From Pseudomonas japonica (GTDB lineage: Bacteria; Pseudomonadota; Gammaproteobacteria; Pseudomonadales; Pseudomonadaceae), in assembly GCF_013522925.1 (NCBI RefSeq), contig NZ_JAAMQU010000017.1, positions 1 to 64,000 of the forward strand: a stretch of DNA of 64,000 bases, in the 5' to 3' direction. Positions 27,464 through 36,353 of this stretch are shown piece after piece (position 1 is the stretch's first letter; every line of letters begins with the position of its first letter). The position numbers were made by a program, and so were the translations under genes. The notes beneath the pieces are model-generated. The model ran no database searches. It had not been told where the DNA came from and saw only the letters and a program-made list of their open reading frames with translations.

Positions 27464-27709
27464 ATGACACCAACCCCTCAGCAATTCAGGCTGCTGGCAG
27501 ACATTGGCTCAGGTATGTCGACGGTCACCGGCAATGGGGTGGTCCACGTAGACGCCCTGATTGCACGAGGGCTGGTAACCGGCGTCCGCCTCGGCTACTT
27601 CCATTTGCGGCTGACGCCTGAGGGACGGCATGTGCTTTCGCAAGCTGAAGGGCCCATCGAGCAACCGTCTGCCCGCACTTACCAGCGTCGCCGCTCCGAC
27701 AAACCATGA
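27464..27709 (+). CDS. Small winged-helix-like hypothetical protein (paralogue 1)
   Basis: An 81-residue protein: MTPTPQQFRLLADIGSGMS, HVDALIARGLVTGVRLGYF, LRLTPEGRHVLSQAEG, ending YQRRRSDKP. AAGGAGG precedes the ATG. It is clearly paralogous to 38605-38850 (IDALIARGLVAGVRLGYIE; LRLTPAGRQALAQAE). The arrangement suggests a DNA-binding winged helix, but no function is known to me. Confidence 0.65.
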   Translation: MTPTPQQFRLLADIGSGMSTVTGNGVVHVDALIARGLVTGVRLGYFHLRLTPEGRHVLSQAEGPIEQPSARTYQRRRSDKP

Positions 27710-27770
27710 CGTTAGCCGCTTGAACCCACGGGCAACGCCGGGTCGTTACAACACACTGATTGATCTGACC

Positions 27771-27983
27771 ATGCCCGTTCCCACGACGATTACCTCACGC
27801 ATTCTTATCGCGGCCGCGCGGGGCTTACCGATCCGCCTGGATAAAGAAACATGCCACTGGCTGGAGGAGCTTTCCCGGTCTGGGCACATCACTTTGAACG
27901 GCGCCCTTGAGTCCGATGCCATTACCGTCACGGCCAGGCTAACCCGCCTCGGCCAGGAACTGCTCGATTGGTTGGAGCGATGA
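27771..27983 (+). CDS. Small winged-helix-like hypothetical protein
   Basis: A 70-residue protein: TSRILIAAARGLPIRLDK, CHWLEELSRSGHITLNG, VTARLTRLGQELLDWLE. It shares the short winged-helix-like pattern with the two genes before it (helix, SGHI turn, hairpin, LTRLGQE helix) and lies 61 bases after the previous one. The ribosome binding site is weak, so the start is moderately certain. Confidence 0.5.
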   Translation: MPVPTTITSRILIAAARGLPIRLDKETCHWLEELSRSGHITLNGALESDAITVTARLTRLGQELLDWLER

Positions 27984-28013
27984 GAAGGGGCAGGCCGGCG
28001 GCGACAAACGACC

Positions 28014-28469
28014 TTACCCCTCGCTGCGATCGGGCTGCAACGTCCCAAGAACCGAAGGGCTCACGTCGGCTGAAAGGTCTGGTAGCACAGGGTCCGGTCC
28101 AACCGCTGGAAAGCCCAACGCTTCAGCACCGACGTCCAACGCCAAACTATCAAAACGTGGCATACGAAGCGGCGGGTGTGCCGGGTGATATTCCTCGCTG
28201 AGCTTGACCAGGCGACCTGGCGCTTCCTCGGGGCTGGGGCAGGGGACCCCCTTCAATTCTTTTGCCAGCGCGTCATTCCCCGGCGGCAGGTACAGCCACA
28301 GGCTGACGTCTACCTGGTCAAGCAGCACAGGGAACGCGACGTCCGGCCTGGCGCTTTCGTGTCGCAGTCGCAACTGACGTACCTCACGCAGCGCCTGGTA
28401 TTCAGCCGCGCCTTGCCCGAGTGGGAATCTATACCAAGTGTCCACGTAATGCTCCGCGCGGAATGACAA
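28014..28469 (-). CDS. Hypothetical protein
   Basis: A 151-residue protein starting MSFRAEHYVDTWYRFPLGQG, with LREVRQLRLRHES and VSLWLYLPPGNDALAKEL. It is rich in Pro and acidic residues towards the end and has no membrane segment. Composition is natural for a Pseudomonas protein, but I do not recognise the family. It is convergent with the small winged-helix-like genes. Confidence 0.5.
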   Translation of the reverse strand: MSFRAEHYVDTWYRFPLGQGAAEYQALREVRQLRLRHESARPDVAFPVLLDQVDVSLWLYLPPGNDALAKELKGVPCPSPEEAPGRLVKLSEEYHPAHPPLRMPRFDSLALDVGAEALGFPAVGPDPVLPDLSADVSPSVLGTLQPDRSEG

Positions 28470-28706
28470 GCCGTGATTTTCTCATACCCGCCTACTGACC
28501 GGGAGAGGGCCGTCTCGCTGTTCATCGCCATTCTAGAGCGAAGGAGGGACCCCTGGCGGATCCAAACAGCACAGCCCGGCTAATCACGTTCGGTAATCGA
28601 CCCTACCGATAGCTCGTCTTCTGGACGGTGCGAAGCTGATTCCGGCGGCCGTGCCGAACAAACCTGCGCTCCAACCTGCCAACATCGTCATGCCCCTACT
28701 GAAGTC

Positions 28707-30275
28707 TCACGTCACGGCGCTGAGCAGCGCTGCAGGCGAGGCCACGCGGTTGCGACCGCTCTGTTTGGCCACGTACAGCAGTTTGTCGGCCTGTTTCAAG
28801 GTGCCCGCGACGGTTTCGTCACCACGACTGTTCCAGGTCGCGACCCCCAACGAAAGGGTGAGCGGATGGCCGGGCAGCAGGGGTGTCTCCTGTACGGCCG
28901 TGCGGATTCGTTCGGCCAAGGCAACTGCCGCGGAAACAGGCGTGTTGGGCAACACGATGATGAACTCTTCCCCTCCCACCCGGCAGGCAAGATCGCCTTG
29001 ACGCAGCTGCTGGTTGAAGACTTCGGCGATTCGGCACAGTACAGTGTCGCCAACGTTGTGGCCGAAGGTGTCATTGACCCGTTTGAAATGGTCGATATCG
29101 GCCGCCAGGACGGAAAACGGCTGGCCCTGATCCGCCAGATTCGCCAGCGTTTCATCCAGGGCGCGGCGGTTGGCAAGGTTCGTCAATGGGTCCCGGTACG
29201 CTTGAGTATTCAATGTGGCCAGTTTCTCGTTCATCAGGCCAATGCCGGTGAGCAACGCGCGTCTGATCCGCCACGCTTCGGCATACCAGCCACCGGCTTC
29301 CTTGATCAGGCTGATACTGTTGGCCTCGCCCAGCCGTCGGGCCCCCTCGGCGAGCTGGCGCAGAGGACGACTGATCCTGGTTGCACCCCAGATGGTCAAT
29401 CCCAAACCCACCAGCCCGAGGGGCAAGATACCCCAGGCCATGGACTTGACCAGGTCCAGGACCATGCCGTCGGCCACCTGCAGCGGTTGCTTGAGCACGA
29501 CCCCCCAGGGGGTTTGGCCGATCGGCGCATAGCCGACCAGGGCCAGCCCGCCGGCGACGTCCTTGATGATGACCGAACCGCCTTCACCACGGCGCAGGGC
29601 CTGCCGGGTAATGTCATCATCGCTTCGCTTGCCCAGTGCGCTTTCGTTCGGGTGATAGAGATAATTCCCTTCGCCGTCGACCAGGTACAGGAACGCACGG
29701 TTATGGAAACTGTGCTCCGTCAGCAACCTGCGAAAAGCGCTGTCGGCCTTGACATTGATCGTGGCCACCAACACGTTACCAGGCACACCGTTGGGCCGAG
29801 CTACGGGGTGGGACACGTAGAAAAGAACGTTACCGGCCGCTGAAAAAAAAGAGGAGCTTATGCTCGCGCGCGTCGTTAACTGGGCCGACCAACCGGACAG
29901 GGTTTCACCGAGCAATTCGGCACGCGGGGGCAGGACGCTCTGGATGGCGCCTTCAGGGCTGACCACCAGAATGCTGTTGAATGTGGAATCCTGATGAAGT
30001 AGACGGTCCATTTCCGTGGCTTGATCACCGCCGCGAGCCATGGCCTGGGCGCTGTACTTGAGCCGGGACATGCCCTCCAGGATATTCCCGTCCACTGCGG
30101 CGGCAATCTTTTTGGCATAGGCTTCGTTGACGTCGAGCGAGTGGCGTATCAGCGCATTGCGGTAGGTCACGTACGCCACCATGATGCTGGCAAGGAGCAT
30201 GCTCATGGCCGCCGTCAGTGTCAGCACCAGAATAAGTGTACGTAGCGTGATGAATCGTGGCATCTGGCGAAACAT
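28707..30275 (-). CDS. Membrane diguanylate cyclase with Cache sensor
   Basis: A protein of about 522 residues. A first membrane segment (TLILVLTLTAAMSMLLASIMVAY) is followed by a periplasmic dCache-like domain of about 230 residues (YLVDGEGNYLYHPNESALG; GYAPIGQTPWGVVLKQ), a second membrane segment, a HAMP-like linker and a GGDEF domain with RVGGEEFIIVLP. GGEEF is catalytically competent, so it should make c-di-GMP in response to a small periplasmic ligand. The start at 30275 is chosen because GGA stands six bases ahead; it could begin at 30281 or 30347. Confidence 0.88.
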   Translation of the reverse strand: MFRQMPRFITLRTLILVLTLTAAMSMLLASIMVAYVTYRNALIRHSLDVNEAYAKKIAAAVDGNILEGMSRLKYSAQAMARGGDQATEMDRLLHQDSTFNSILVVSPEGAIQSVLPPRAELLGETLSGWSAQLTTRASISSSFFSAAGNVLFYVSHPVARPNGVPGNVLVATINVKADSAFRRLLTEHSFHNRAFLYLVDGEGNYLYHPNESALGKRSDDDITRQALRRGEGGSVIIKDVAGGLALVGYAPIGQTPWGVVLKQPLQVADGMVLDLVKSMAWGILPLGLVGLGLTIWGATRISRPLRQLAEGARRLGEANSISLIKEAGGWYAEAWRIRRALLTGIGLMNEKLATLNTQAYRDPLTNLANRRALDETLANLADQGQPFSVLAADIDHFKRVNDTFGHNVGDTVLCRIAEVFNQQLRQGDLACRVGGEEFIIVLPNTPVSAAVALAERIRTAVQETPLLPGHPLTLSLGVATWNSRGDETVAGTLKQADKLLYVAKQSGRNRVASPAALLSAVT

Positions 30276-30515
30276 GATCATTCCAAGTGTGACAATCCAA
30301 TACTGGTCAAGCCTTGGAATAAAGGCACTGGGCGCCGGGTAAGACATCAGCGCGGCTGTGCTTGCATTCGGTTCCTGTTGCGCCTACCCAGGCGCTACCA
30401 GTGTCAAAAATGATACCATAAAGCCACTACATTGGGCAGGGTTATTGCCCGCGTGACGCAAGCCAGCGCAGCCGCCTGGCCAGCCCACTACCGCACCGAT
30501 GCGACGGCAGGGGCG

Positions 30516-31697
30516 TTAGCTGAACAGGCACTGCCGGGTCGTTGAGACCCCTGACCACAAGGCGTCCAGATCCCCGAGTGCCCAATCTTCGGGTTTTTCG
30601 ATACACACGATCCGCCGATCGCCATCGGCCAGGTCGAGCGCTACCGGGTCCAGGATTCTTCGCCGTTTGCAGTCGAACACCACGACGACTTTAGGGGTCA
30701 GCAACACCTTCTCGTTCTGCTCGGCCACTACCGCCAAATGATCGTCGGAGAGCCGTACCAGCGCGCCTACAGGGTAGATCCCGACCGTGCGCACAAAGGC
30801 CTGGAACAACCGGCGATCAAAATGGCCCTTCCAGCCCGCCATTTCACGCAACGAATGCGCAGGGCCCCAGGGCTTCTTGTACGGTCGGGCCGAGGTAACA
30901 GCGTCATAGACGTCGCAGATAGCCCCCATTCGGGCCATGACGCTGATCTGCTCACCAGAAAGCCCGTGCGGGTAACCGGTACCGTCGAACTTTTCGTGAT
31001 GGTGCAAGCAGACATCCAGGGCGGCGACGTTACTGAAATTGCTTTTACGCAGGATCTCCGAACCGCCGGTAGGGTGTTGGCGCACGACGACAAATTCATC
31101 GTCCGACAGCTTCTCGGGCTTGTTGAGGATCTCCACGGGGATGACCATCTTGCCGATGTCGTGCAGCAGCCCGGCAACGCCGGCCTCATGAATCTCAACG
31201 GCGGAGTGGCCCAATTGTTTGGCCAACGCCACCATCAGCCCGCAGACGGCCACCGAGTGCATGTAGGTGTATTCGTCCGAGGACTTGAGCCGTGCCAGGC
31301 TGATCAGCGCATGCGGATGACGCATCACCGACGCGGTGATTTCCTCGACCGCCGCGATGGAGGCCTCGTTGTTGATGGCCTTGCCCAGCCGGGCATCGGT
31401 GAACATGCTGGCAACGGCATGCTTGGCCCGTGTGCAGACCTCGATCGCCTGCTCGACCTCCTCGTGCAAGCTCCCTTGGCTGGCCGGTGCAGCGGCAGGG
31501 ACCTCGTTCGCGATATCAAGCCCTTTGCTGGTGTCGATGTAGACCTCGGACAGGCCCGAGTCCTGGATACGCTTGAGATCGACCGGGTGCTGTACCTTGA
31601 AACCCACCTTCCACAGTGACTGTGTGATACCTGCCCCGGCCGCCTCATGAATGAACATGCCGATCGTTAGATCAGAGACGGCTATTTTTCGGATCAT
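30516..31697 (-). CDS. HD-GYP domain c-di-GMP phosphodiesterase
   Basis: A 393-residue cytoplasmic protein. The N-terminus (MIRKIAVSDLTIGMFIHE) is a DUF3391-type domain. The HD-GYP core has GVAGLLHDIGKM, HHHEKFDGTGYPHGLSGEQI (HHE and the GYP signature) and ICDVYDAVTSARPYK. All metal and GYP residues are present, so hydrolysis of c-di-GMP to GMP is likely. GGAGTAAGGCTC precedes the ATG at 31697. It is divergent from the BdlA-like receptor and follows the cyclase region, giving opposing c-di-GMP activities side by side. Confidence 0.9.
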   Translation of the reverse strand: MIRKIAVSDLTIGMFIHEAAGAGITQSLWKVGFKVQHPVDLKRIQDSGLSEVYIDTSKGLDIANEVPAAAPASQGSLHEEVEQAIEVCTRAKHAVASMFTDARLGKAINNEASIAAVEEITASVMRHPHALISLARLKSSDEYTYMHSVAVCGLMVALAKQLGHSAVEIHEAGVAGLLHDIGKMVIPVEILNKPEKLSDDEFVVVRQHPTGGSEILRKSNFSNVAALDVCLHHHEKFDGTGYPHGLSGEQISVMARMGAICDVYDAVTSARPYKKPWGPAHSLREMAGWKGHFDRRLFQAFVRTVGIYPVGALVRLSDDHLAVVAEQNEKVLLTPKVVVVFDCKRRRILDPVALDLADGDRRIVCIEKPEDWALGDLDALWSGVSTTRQCLFS

Positions 31698-31936
31698 GAG
31701 CCTTACTCCAAATTTTACCTAATAACGGCACAAACCCGACTGGCTTGAGGCTTTCAGGCCTCTTTCCGACGAAGCGGTTGTTACTCCTGGATCCCTCGCT
31801 AGATAGTTGCCTACCTAAGTAATTATCTGGACATTTCTATTATGACTTTAACAATTAAAGGCGTTTAAAGGCTCAAGAGTTCCCTGGGCAGGCCGACTGT
31901 TTGATCATCAGTTTATGGCGTTACGCCTGGTGCCCC

Positions 31937-33259
31937 ATGTTCAATAAAAAGCTCAAAGCCGAAGTTGCCGCGTTGCGCAAGGAGCTTGCAACGGTTCATA
32001 AGATGCGCCAGGGACTGGACGCCGACATGCTGGTGCTCCACCTCGATGCTAACGGGTGGATCTCCTATGCCAATGCCAATTTTCAGTCCGAACTGCGGTA
32101 TGCCGAGCAGGACGTGCTGGGCAAGCCGCTGGATGCCTTCGTGCCGGCGGCGGCCAGGAACGATGCGTTCCACCTGCGGGTCAGCAAGGCGCTGGACCGC
32201 GGCGAATCGTTCAGCGGCGTGCTGCGCCTGCTGAGAAAGGATGGCCGCGAAGCCTGGCTGCGGGCCTTGGTGGTGCCGGTGGAGGACAGCGACGACAAGG
32301 TGACGACGTTCTTCATTTATGCCAGCGACCTGACACGGACCATCGAAGCCTCGCGCGAACAGGACAGCATGATTCAGGCCCTGCTGCGTTCCACGGCCGT
32401 GATCGAATTCGACGTCCAGGGGCATGTGCTCACGGCCAACGCGCAGTTCCTTCAGGGCATGGGCTATCGACTCGAGCAGATCCGTGGCAAACACCACCGG
32501 CTGTTCTGCTTTTCCGAAGAGGCCAGCTCGAGCGACTACCAGGCCTTCTGGGAGCAGCTGCGCCGGGGTGAATACGCCAGTGGCCGTTTCAAGCGCATTG
32601 ACAGCCAGGGACGTACCGTCTGGCTGGAGGCCTCGTACAACCCGGTGTTCGACACCGCCAACAAACTCGTCAAGATTGTCAAATTCGCCACGGTCATCAC
32701 CGATCAGGTCACCCGCGAGCAGGCCGTCGCCGAAGCGGCGAACATCGCCTACAGCACTTCCGTTCAGACCGACACCAGTGCCCAGCAGGGTACCGAGGTG
32801 GTTCATCAGACCGTGGCGGTGATGCGGGAACTGGCTCAACACATGCTCGATGCCACCGAGGGTATTGAGGCGTTGGACCAGCAAAGCCAGATCATCAGCA
32901 CGATCATCAAGACCATCAGCGGGATCGCCGAACAGACCAACCTGCTGGCCCTCAATGCCGCCATCGAGGCGGCGCGGGCGGGGGAGCAGGGTCGTGGCTT
33001 CGCCGTGGTGGCCGACGAGGTCCGTCAACTGGCGTCCCGCACGTCCCAGGCCACCGCCGAGATTGCCGGCGTCGTGCAACAGAACCAGAAACTGGCCTCT
33101 GGCGCCGTCGCCATCATCACCATCGGCAGGGAGCAGGCGCAGGAGGGCCTGACCTTGGCCGCCAAGGCCGGCGATGTCATCGTGGAGATTCAGGACGGTG
33201 CGCAGAAGGTCGTCAGTGCCGTAGGCCGCTTCGCCACGCAATTGGCGCCAGACGTTTAA
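31937..33259 (+). CDS. PAS-PAS chemoreceptor-like protein (BdlA-type)
   Basis: A 440-residue cytoplasmic protein with two PAS domains (residues about 25-140 and 150-265; second with FDVQGHVLTANAQFLQGMGY) and a C-terminal MCP signalling hairpin (IAEQTNLLALNAAIEAARAG, GFAVVADEVRQLASRTSQAT). This architecture and length match BdlA, the P. aeruginosa biofilm dispersion regulator, and Aer-like receptors lacking membrane anchors. I name it only as BdlA-type. Start: ATG at 31937, MFNKKLKAEV. It is divergent from HD-GYP, supporting a link to c-di-GMP and dispersion. Confidence 0.85.
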   Translation: MFNKKLKAEVAALRKELATVHKMRQGLDADMLVLHLDANGWISYANANFQSELRYAEQDVLGKPLDAFVPAAARNDAFHLRVSKALDRGESFSGVLRLLRKDGREAWLRALVVPVEDSDDKVTTFFIYASDLTRTIEASREQDSMIQALLRSTAVIEFDVQGHVLTANAQFLQGMGYRLEQIRGKHHRLFCFSEEASSSDYQAFWEQLRRGEYASGRFKRIDSQGRTVWLEASYNPVFDTANKLVKIVKFATVITDQVTREQAVAEAANIAYSTSVQTDTSAQQGTEVVHQTVAVMRELAQHMLDATEGIEALDQQSQIISTIIKTISGIAEQTNLLALNAAIEAARAGEQGRGFAVVADEVRQLASRTSQATAEIAGVVQQNQKLASGAVAIITIGREQAQEGLTLAAKAGDVIVEIQDGAQKVVSAVGRFATQLAPDV

Positions 33260-33300
33260 GCGGCGCCTGCACTGACTGAACCTGCCCTGCAGGTGCGAAA

Positions 33301-33328
33301 AGGCCCTGTCCGTGAGCGGACAGGGCCT
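33301..33328. terminator. Bidirectional hairpin between BdlA-like gene and globin gene
   Basis: AGGCCCTGTCC pairs perfectly with GGACAGGGCCT around a six-base loop. It lies between the convergent ends of two genes. There is no long T-run, but the position and stability suggest a shared terminator. Confidence 0.6.
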
Positions 33329-33342
33329 AGAGACTCGAACGG

Positions 33343-33786
33343 TCAGGACGCTTGGCTGTACAGCGTCTTTTCACGCTCGATCATGATATTGGCCAGGTAC
33401 CAGTAGGCCTGTCCCCAGGCATTGAGGATTTCATCGGTCGCGGCGTCCCCCAGCACGTCGCGAATGGCCGGCAGCAACGCCTCGGCTACCGCCGGGTAAT
33501 GCTCGGCCTTGATGTGGGTGGCCACATGGCGGGCGCAGATCTTGTTGACCGCGTCATTGATGACATCGAGGCGATCGACGTTGTTGGCAAAGGCCAGAAT
33601 GGCGGCGGCCAACCGCCGCGGTTGCTCACCGGAGGTGTGCGCGGCCTCGTCGAACAAGGCCTTGATCTCGGGATCGACGAACAATCGCTCGTACATTCGG
33701 GTGCTGATCGCGACCCCGTGCTTCTGCAGGGCCGGGGCGGTTGATTTGATGATTGCAATGGTTTCAGGGGCAAGAGGCTCACTCAT
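33343..33786 (-). CDS. Single-domain globin (flavohaemoglobin-type haem domain)
   Basis: A 147-residue globin like the N-terminal domain of Hmp or Vitreoscilla haemoglobin: LAPETIAIIKSTAPALQKHG, MYERLF, FANNVDRLD, the proximal-histidine region ICARHVATHIKAEHYPAV and WGQAYWYLANIMIEREK. No FAD or NAD domain follows. Roles in this group are O2 or NO binding. GGAG precedes the ATG at 33786. It lies between two chemoreceptor-like genes in the sensory island, which makes gas sensing or NO protection attractive but unproven. Confidence 0.88.
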   Translation of the reverse strand: MSEPLAPETIAIIKSTAPALQKHGVAISTRMYERLFVDPEIKALFDEAAHTSGEQPRRLAAAILAFANNVDRLDVINDAVNKICARHVATHIKAEHYPAVAEALLPAIRDVLGDAATDEILNAWGQAYWYLANIMIEREKTLYSQAS

Positions 33787-33882
33787 CGGGCTACTCCACA
33801 CATCAGGCTTATGGGTATGCTTCTTCACCAAGCGTAGTCCAAGGCCCTGGAGGATGGGGAGCCACGTCTCGAACTCCCACGA

Positions 33883-34163
33883 TCAGCGTGCTTTCTCGGC
33901 CGCCTCCCGGTGCGCGCGCATGACCTCCTCACGCTCGATCAGCGCCTCAGCCAGCGACCCGCCAACATGGGCCCCTGGGTAAGGTTCATCATGGCCTCGG
34001 CTAGCATCGCCATGGCCTCCTGCCGCTTGGTGATGGCCGTCTCATGCACGTCATCGTTATCGCTGTCCAGTCCAAAATAGTGGATGTCGGCTCGGGCGGC
34101 GTCCTAGATGTAGCCCAGTACAAAATCCGGCAATTCAACCATCAAGGGGGAATTTTTACTCAT
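33883..34163 (-). pseudogene. Small gene broken by an amber codon and a frameshift
   Basis: The ATG at 34163 overlaps the stop of the upstream gene (TGATG). The frame reads MSKNSPLMVELPDFVLGYI, then TAG, then continues sensibly as DAARADIHYFGLDSDND and on to AMMNLTQG. From there another frame continues as GGSLAEALIEREEVMRAHRE to a stop at 33883. So one nonsense codon and one indel interrupt a protein of about 92 residues. Family unknown. Confidence 0.55.
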
Positions 34164-34465
34164 CAGGTAGGTTCCTTGTCCGCGCTGAGTTCGCGGGTGA
34201 TCTCGTCTTCTATCAGGTGGCTGTACGCTGCCAGGTGGCTGTACGCTGCGCCGGCCAACGCGCGCAGGTTCACAGGTTCGATGCCATGCACGACGCCTTG
34301 GGTACGCAACGCGGTAGCCAGGCGCCGCAGGTCGGCGTCCCAGCCCTCCAGCTCGCCCTGGACACGGCTGTTGTTGACCAGCTCCTCCCACTCGGCCAGG
34401 CGTCCAGCCTTCTCTTCGTCGGTATCCCAAAACATGGCATCGCTCCCTGGGGTGGCGTTATGCAT
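34163..34465 (-). CDS. Hypothetical protein
   Basis: A 100-residue helical, acidic protein: MHNATPGSDAMFWDTDEEK, AGRLAEWEELVNNSRVQGEL, LRRLATALRTQG. It contains a six-residue tandem repeat AAYSHL-AAYSHL caused by an 18-base duplication. It is coupled (TGATG) to the damaged gene downstream. No family recognised. Confidence 0.5.
   Translation of the reverse strand: MHNATPGSDAMFWDTDEEKAGRLAEWEELVNNSRVQGELEGWDADLRRLATALRTQGVVHGIEPVNLRALAGAAYSHLAAYSHLIEDEITRELSADKEPT
34214..34249. repeat. Perfect 18-base tandem duplication inside a gene
   Basis: The unit CAGGTGGCTGTACGCTGC occurs twice in direct succession (34214-34231 and 34232-34249). It adds six residues to the hypothetical protein without breaking the frame. 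It looks like a recent slippage event. Confidence 0.9.
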
Positions 34466-34610
34466 CGGCCCTGACGTGTCTGGCTAGCCCAAAGCATTGT
34501 ACTGGGTAAAAAACGTGCCGTATTTTCCGTGACGCTGCCGACATCCTGCCAACGCTCATTCCTTGTGCTTTGATTGTGAACACGCCAATTGTGAAGTGGA
34601 CGCTTTCGAT

Positions 34611-36251
34611 ATGAGTATTTTGCGCGATACCCGGCTGTCCAGACGTCTGCTCATGGCCTTCGTGGCCTGTGCGTTGATCACACTGGCCGTAGGCCTCACG
34701 GGCCGGTCGGGCATCGGTATGCTTAGTCACAACCTGGACGATGTTGTTTCCAACAACCTTGTCTCCATCTACAAGGCCAGCAATGCCCGCGCCAACAGCG
34801 TCGCACATTACCGTGACCTTCATCGCGCCCTGCTGCTCACGTACATGAAGGCCGACCCTGCCGGGTATGGCGAGGCGGTGGCCTCGATGAAGGATAACCA
34901 GTCGGAGGTGGAGCAGTTGTTCAAGGATTATCTGCAGACCCCTCAGGAAGATGACGAGCGCGTGGCCAGTGAGCACTTTGAAAAGGCCTGGCCTGTCTAT
35001 ATTCAGCATGCCAATCAGGTGATCGCCCAGGTAGACGCGGGTAACCTGAGCGGCGCCACGCAGGTGTTCGAGCAGCAGGTTGCGCAGGCCTACCAGGCCG
35101 TCAACGATGCGCTCAAAGTGATCGTTTCGTCCAACAACCGGCAAAGTGCCGAAGCGGCTCAAGCGACGAAAGCCGATTCACGCAAGGCCGACCTGACCCT
35201 CCTGAGTGGGGTAGTGATTGCCTTCCTCGCCGCGATCGGGCTGGGCCTGGTCATCACCCGCTCCATCACACGTCCGCTGGCCGAGGCGGTCGACAGTGCC
35301 AATCGGGTGGCCACAGGGGATCTCTCCTACCCGCTGGCCAGCGCAGGCAAGGATGAAATCGGTGTGCTGCTCAACGCCTTGAACGTCATGCAGGGCAACC
35401 TCAAGACCACGGTGCAGAACATTGCCCAGGCTGCCGATCAGCTGGCGTCCGCCTCCGAAGAACTCAACGCGGTCACCGAGGAAAGCACGCAGGGCCTCAT
35501 TCGGCAGAATGACGAAATTCAACAGGCGGCCACGGCCGTGAACGAAATGACGGCGGCCGTGGAGGAAGTGGCGGGTAACGCGGCCAGCACCTCGCAGGCG
35601 TCCGAACAGACCAGCCGTAATGCCGCTCAAGGTCGCGATCAGGTGCGCGAGGCCGTGGCCTCGGTCAGTGCCATGGCCGATGAAATCACCCATTCGACCG
35701 AAAAGGTGGAAGTGCTCGCGTCCAGGGTCGAGGAGATTACCAAAACCCTTGGAATGATCCAGGCCATTGCCGAACAGACCAACCTCCTGGCGCTCAATGC
35801 GGCCATCGAAGCCGCGCGCGCCGGTGAGCAGGGGCGCGGCTTTGCCGTGGTGGCCGATGAAGTACGGGCACTGGCCCACCGCACCCAGGCCTCCACCGCG
35901 GACATCGAGAACATGATGAACCTGATGCGCACCGGTGCCGAGGAAGCGGTGACCGCCATGAGCCGCAGCAAAACCCTGGCGTCCACCACGCGGGCCCAGG
36001 CAGTCCAGGCCGGCGAAGCCCTGGAAAAGATCACCGAGGGGATATCGCTGATCAACGAGAAGAACCTGGTCATTGCCTCTGCTGCCGAGGAGCAGGCGCA
36101 GGTAGCTCGGGAAGTGGACCGCAACCTGTCGACCATTCAGGCACTCTCGACCCAGACGGCGACCGGTGCGCACCAGATCAATGCCTCCAGCGCCGACCTT
36201 TCAAAACTGGCCACCTCGTTCAATGGACTGGTGGCCCGGTTCAAGCTCTAG
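34611..36251 (+). CDS. Methyl-accepting chemotaxis protein (4HB-type)
   Basis: A 546-residue transmembrane chemoreceptor. First membrane segment LLMAFVACALITLAVGL, a periplasmic four-helix-bundle-type sensor of about 155 residues, second membrane segment LLSGVVIAFLAAIGLGLVI, HAMP (RPLAEAVDSANRVATGDLSY) and the MCP signalling domain with IAEQTNLLALNAAIEAARAG and GFAVVADEVRALAHRTQ. Adaptation-type Gln/Glu pairs are visible in EESTQGL and the ASAAEEQ segment. The start at 34611 gives the usual MSILRDTRLSRR opening. Ligand unknown. It lies among c-di-GMP genes. Confidence 0.92.
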   Translation: MSILRDTRLSRRLLMAFVACALITLAVGLTGRSGIGMLSHNLDDVVSNNLVSIYKASNARANSVAHYRDLHRALLLTYMKADPAGYGEAVASMKDNQSEVEQLFKDYLQTPQEDDERVASEHFEKAWPVYIQHANQVIAQVDAGNLSGATQVFEQQVAQAYQAVNDALKVIVSSNNRQSAEAAQATKADSRKADLTLLSGVVIAFLAAIGLGLVITRSITRPLAEAVDSANRVATGDLSYPLASAGKDEIGVLLNALNVMQGNLKTTVQNIAQAADQLASASEELNAVTEESTQGLIRQNDEIQQAATAVNEMTAAVEEVAGNAASTSQASEQTSRNAAQGRDQVREAVASVSAMADEITHSTEKVEVLASRVEEITKTLGMIQAIAEQTNLLALNAAIEAARAGEQGRGFAVVADEVRALAHRTQASTADIENMMNLMRTGAEEAVTAMSRSKTLASTTRAQAVQAGEALEKITEGISLINEKNLVIASAAEEQAQVAREVDRNLSTIQALSTQTATGAHQINASSADLSKLATSFNGLVARFKL

Positions 36252-36353
36252 CCGGTTGGATAGGCGGAAATTTAAGGGCCGTGCAACGGCGTCCAACATT
36301 TTGCAGGGCATCGGCGGGAACAGAGGGGGAATCGTAATGTAAGCATTCCCGGA

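Noticed and set aside
31913..33241. 442-codon frame opposite the BdlA-like gene
   Set aside because: Shadow frame; the plus strand carries PAS and MCP motifs.
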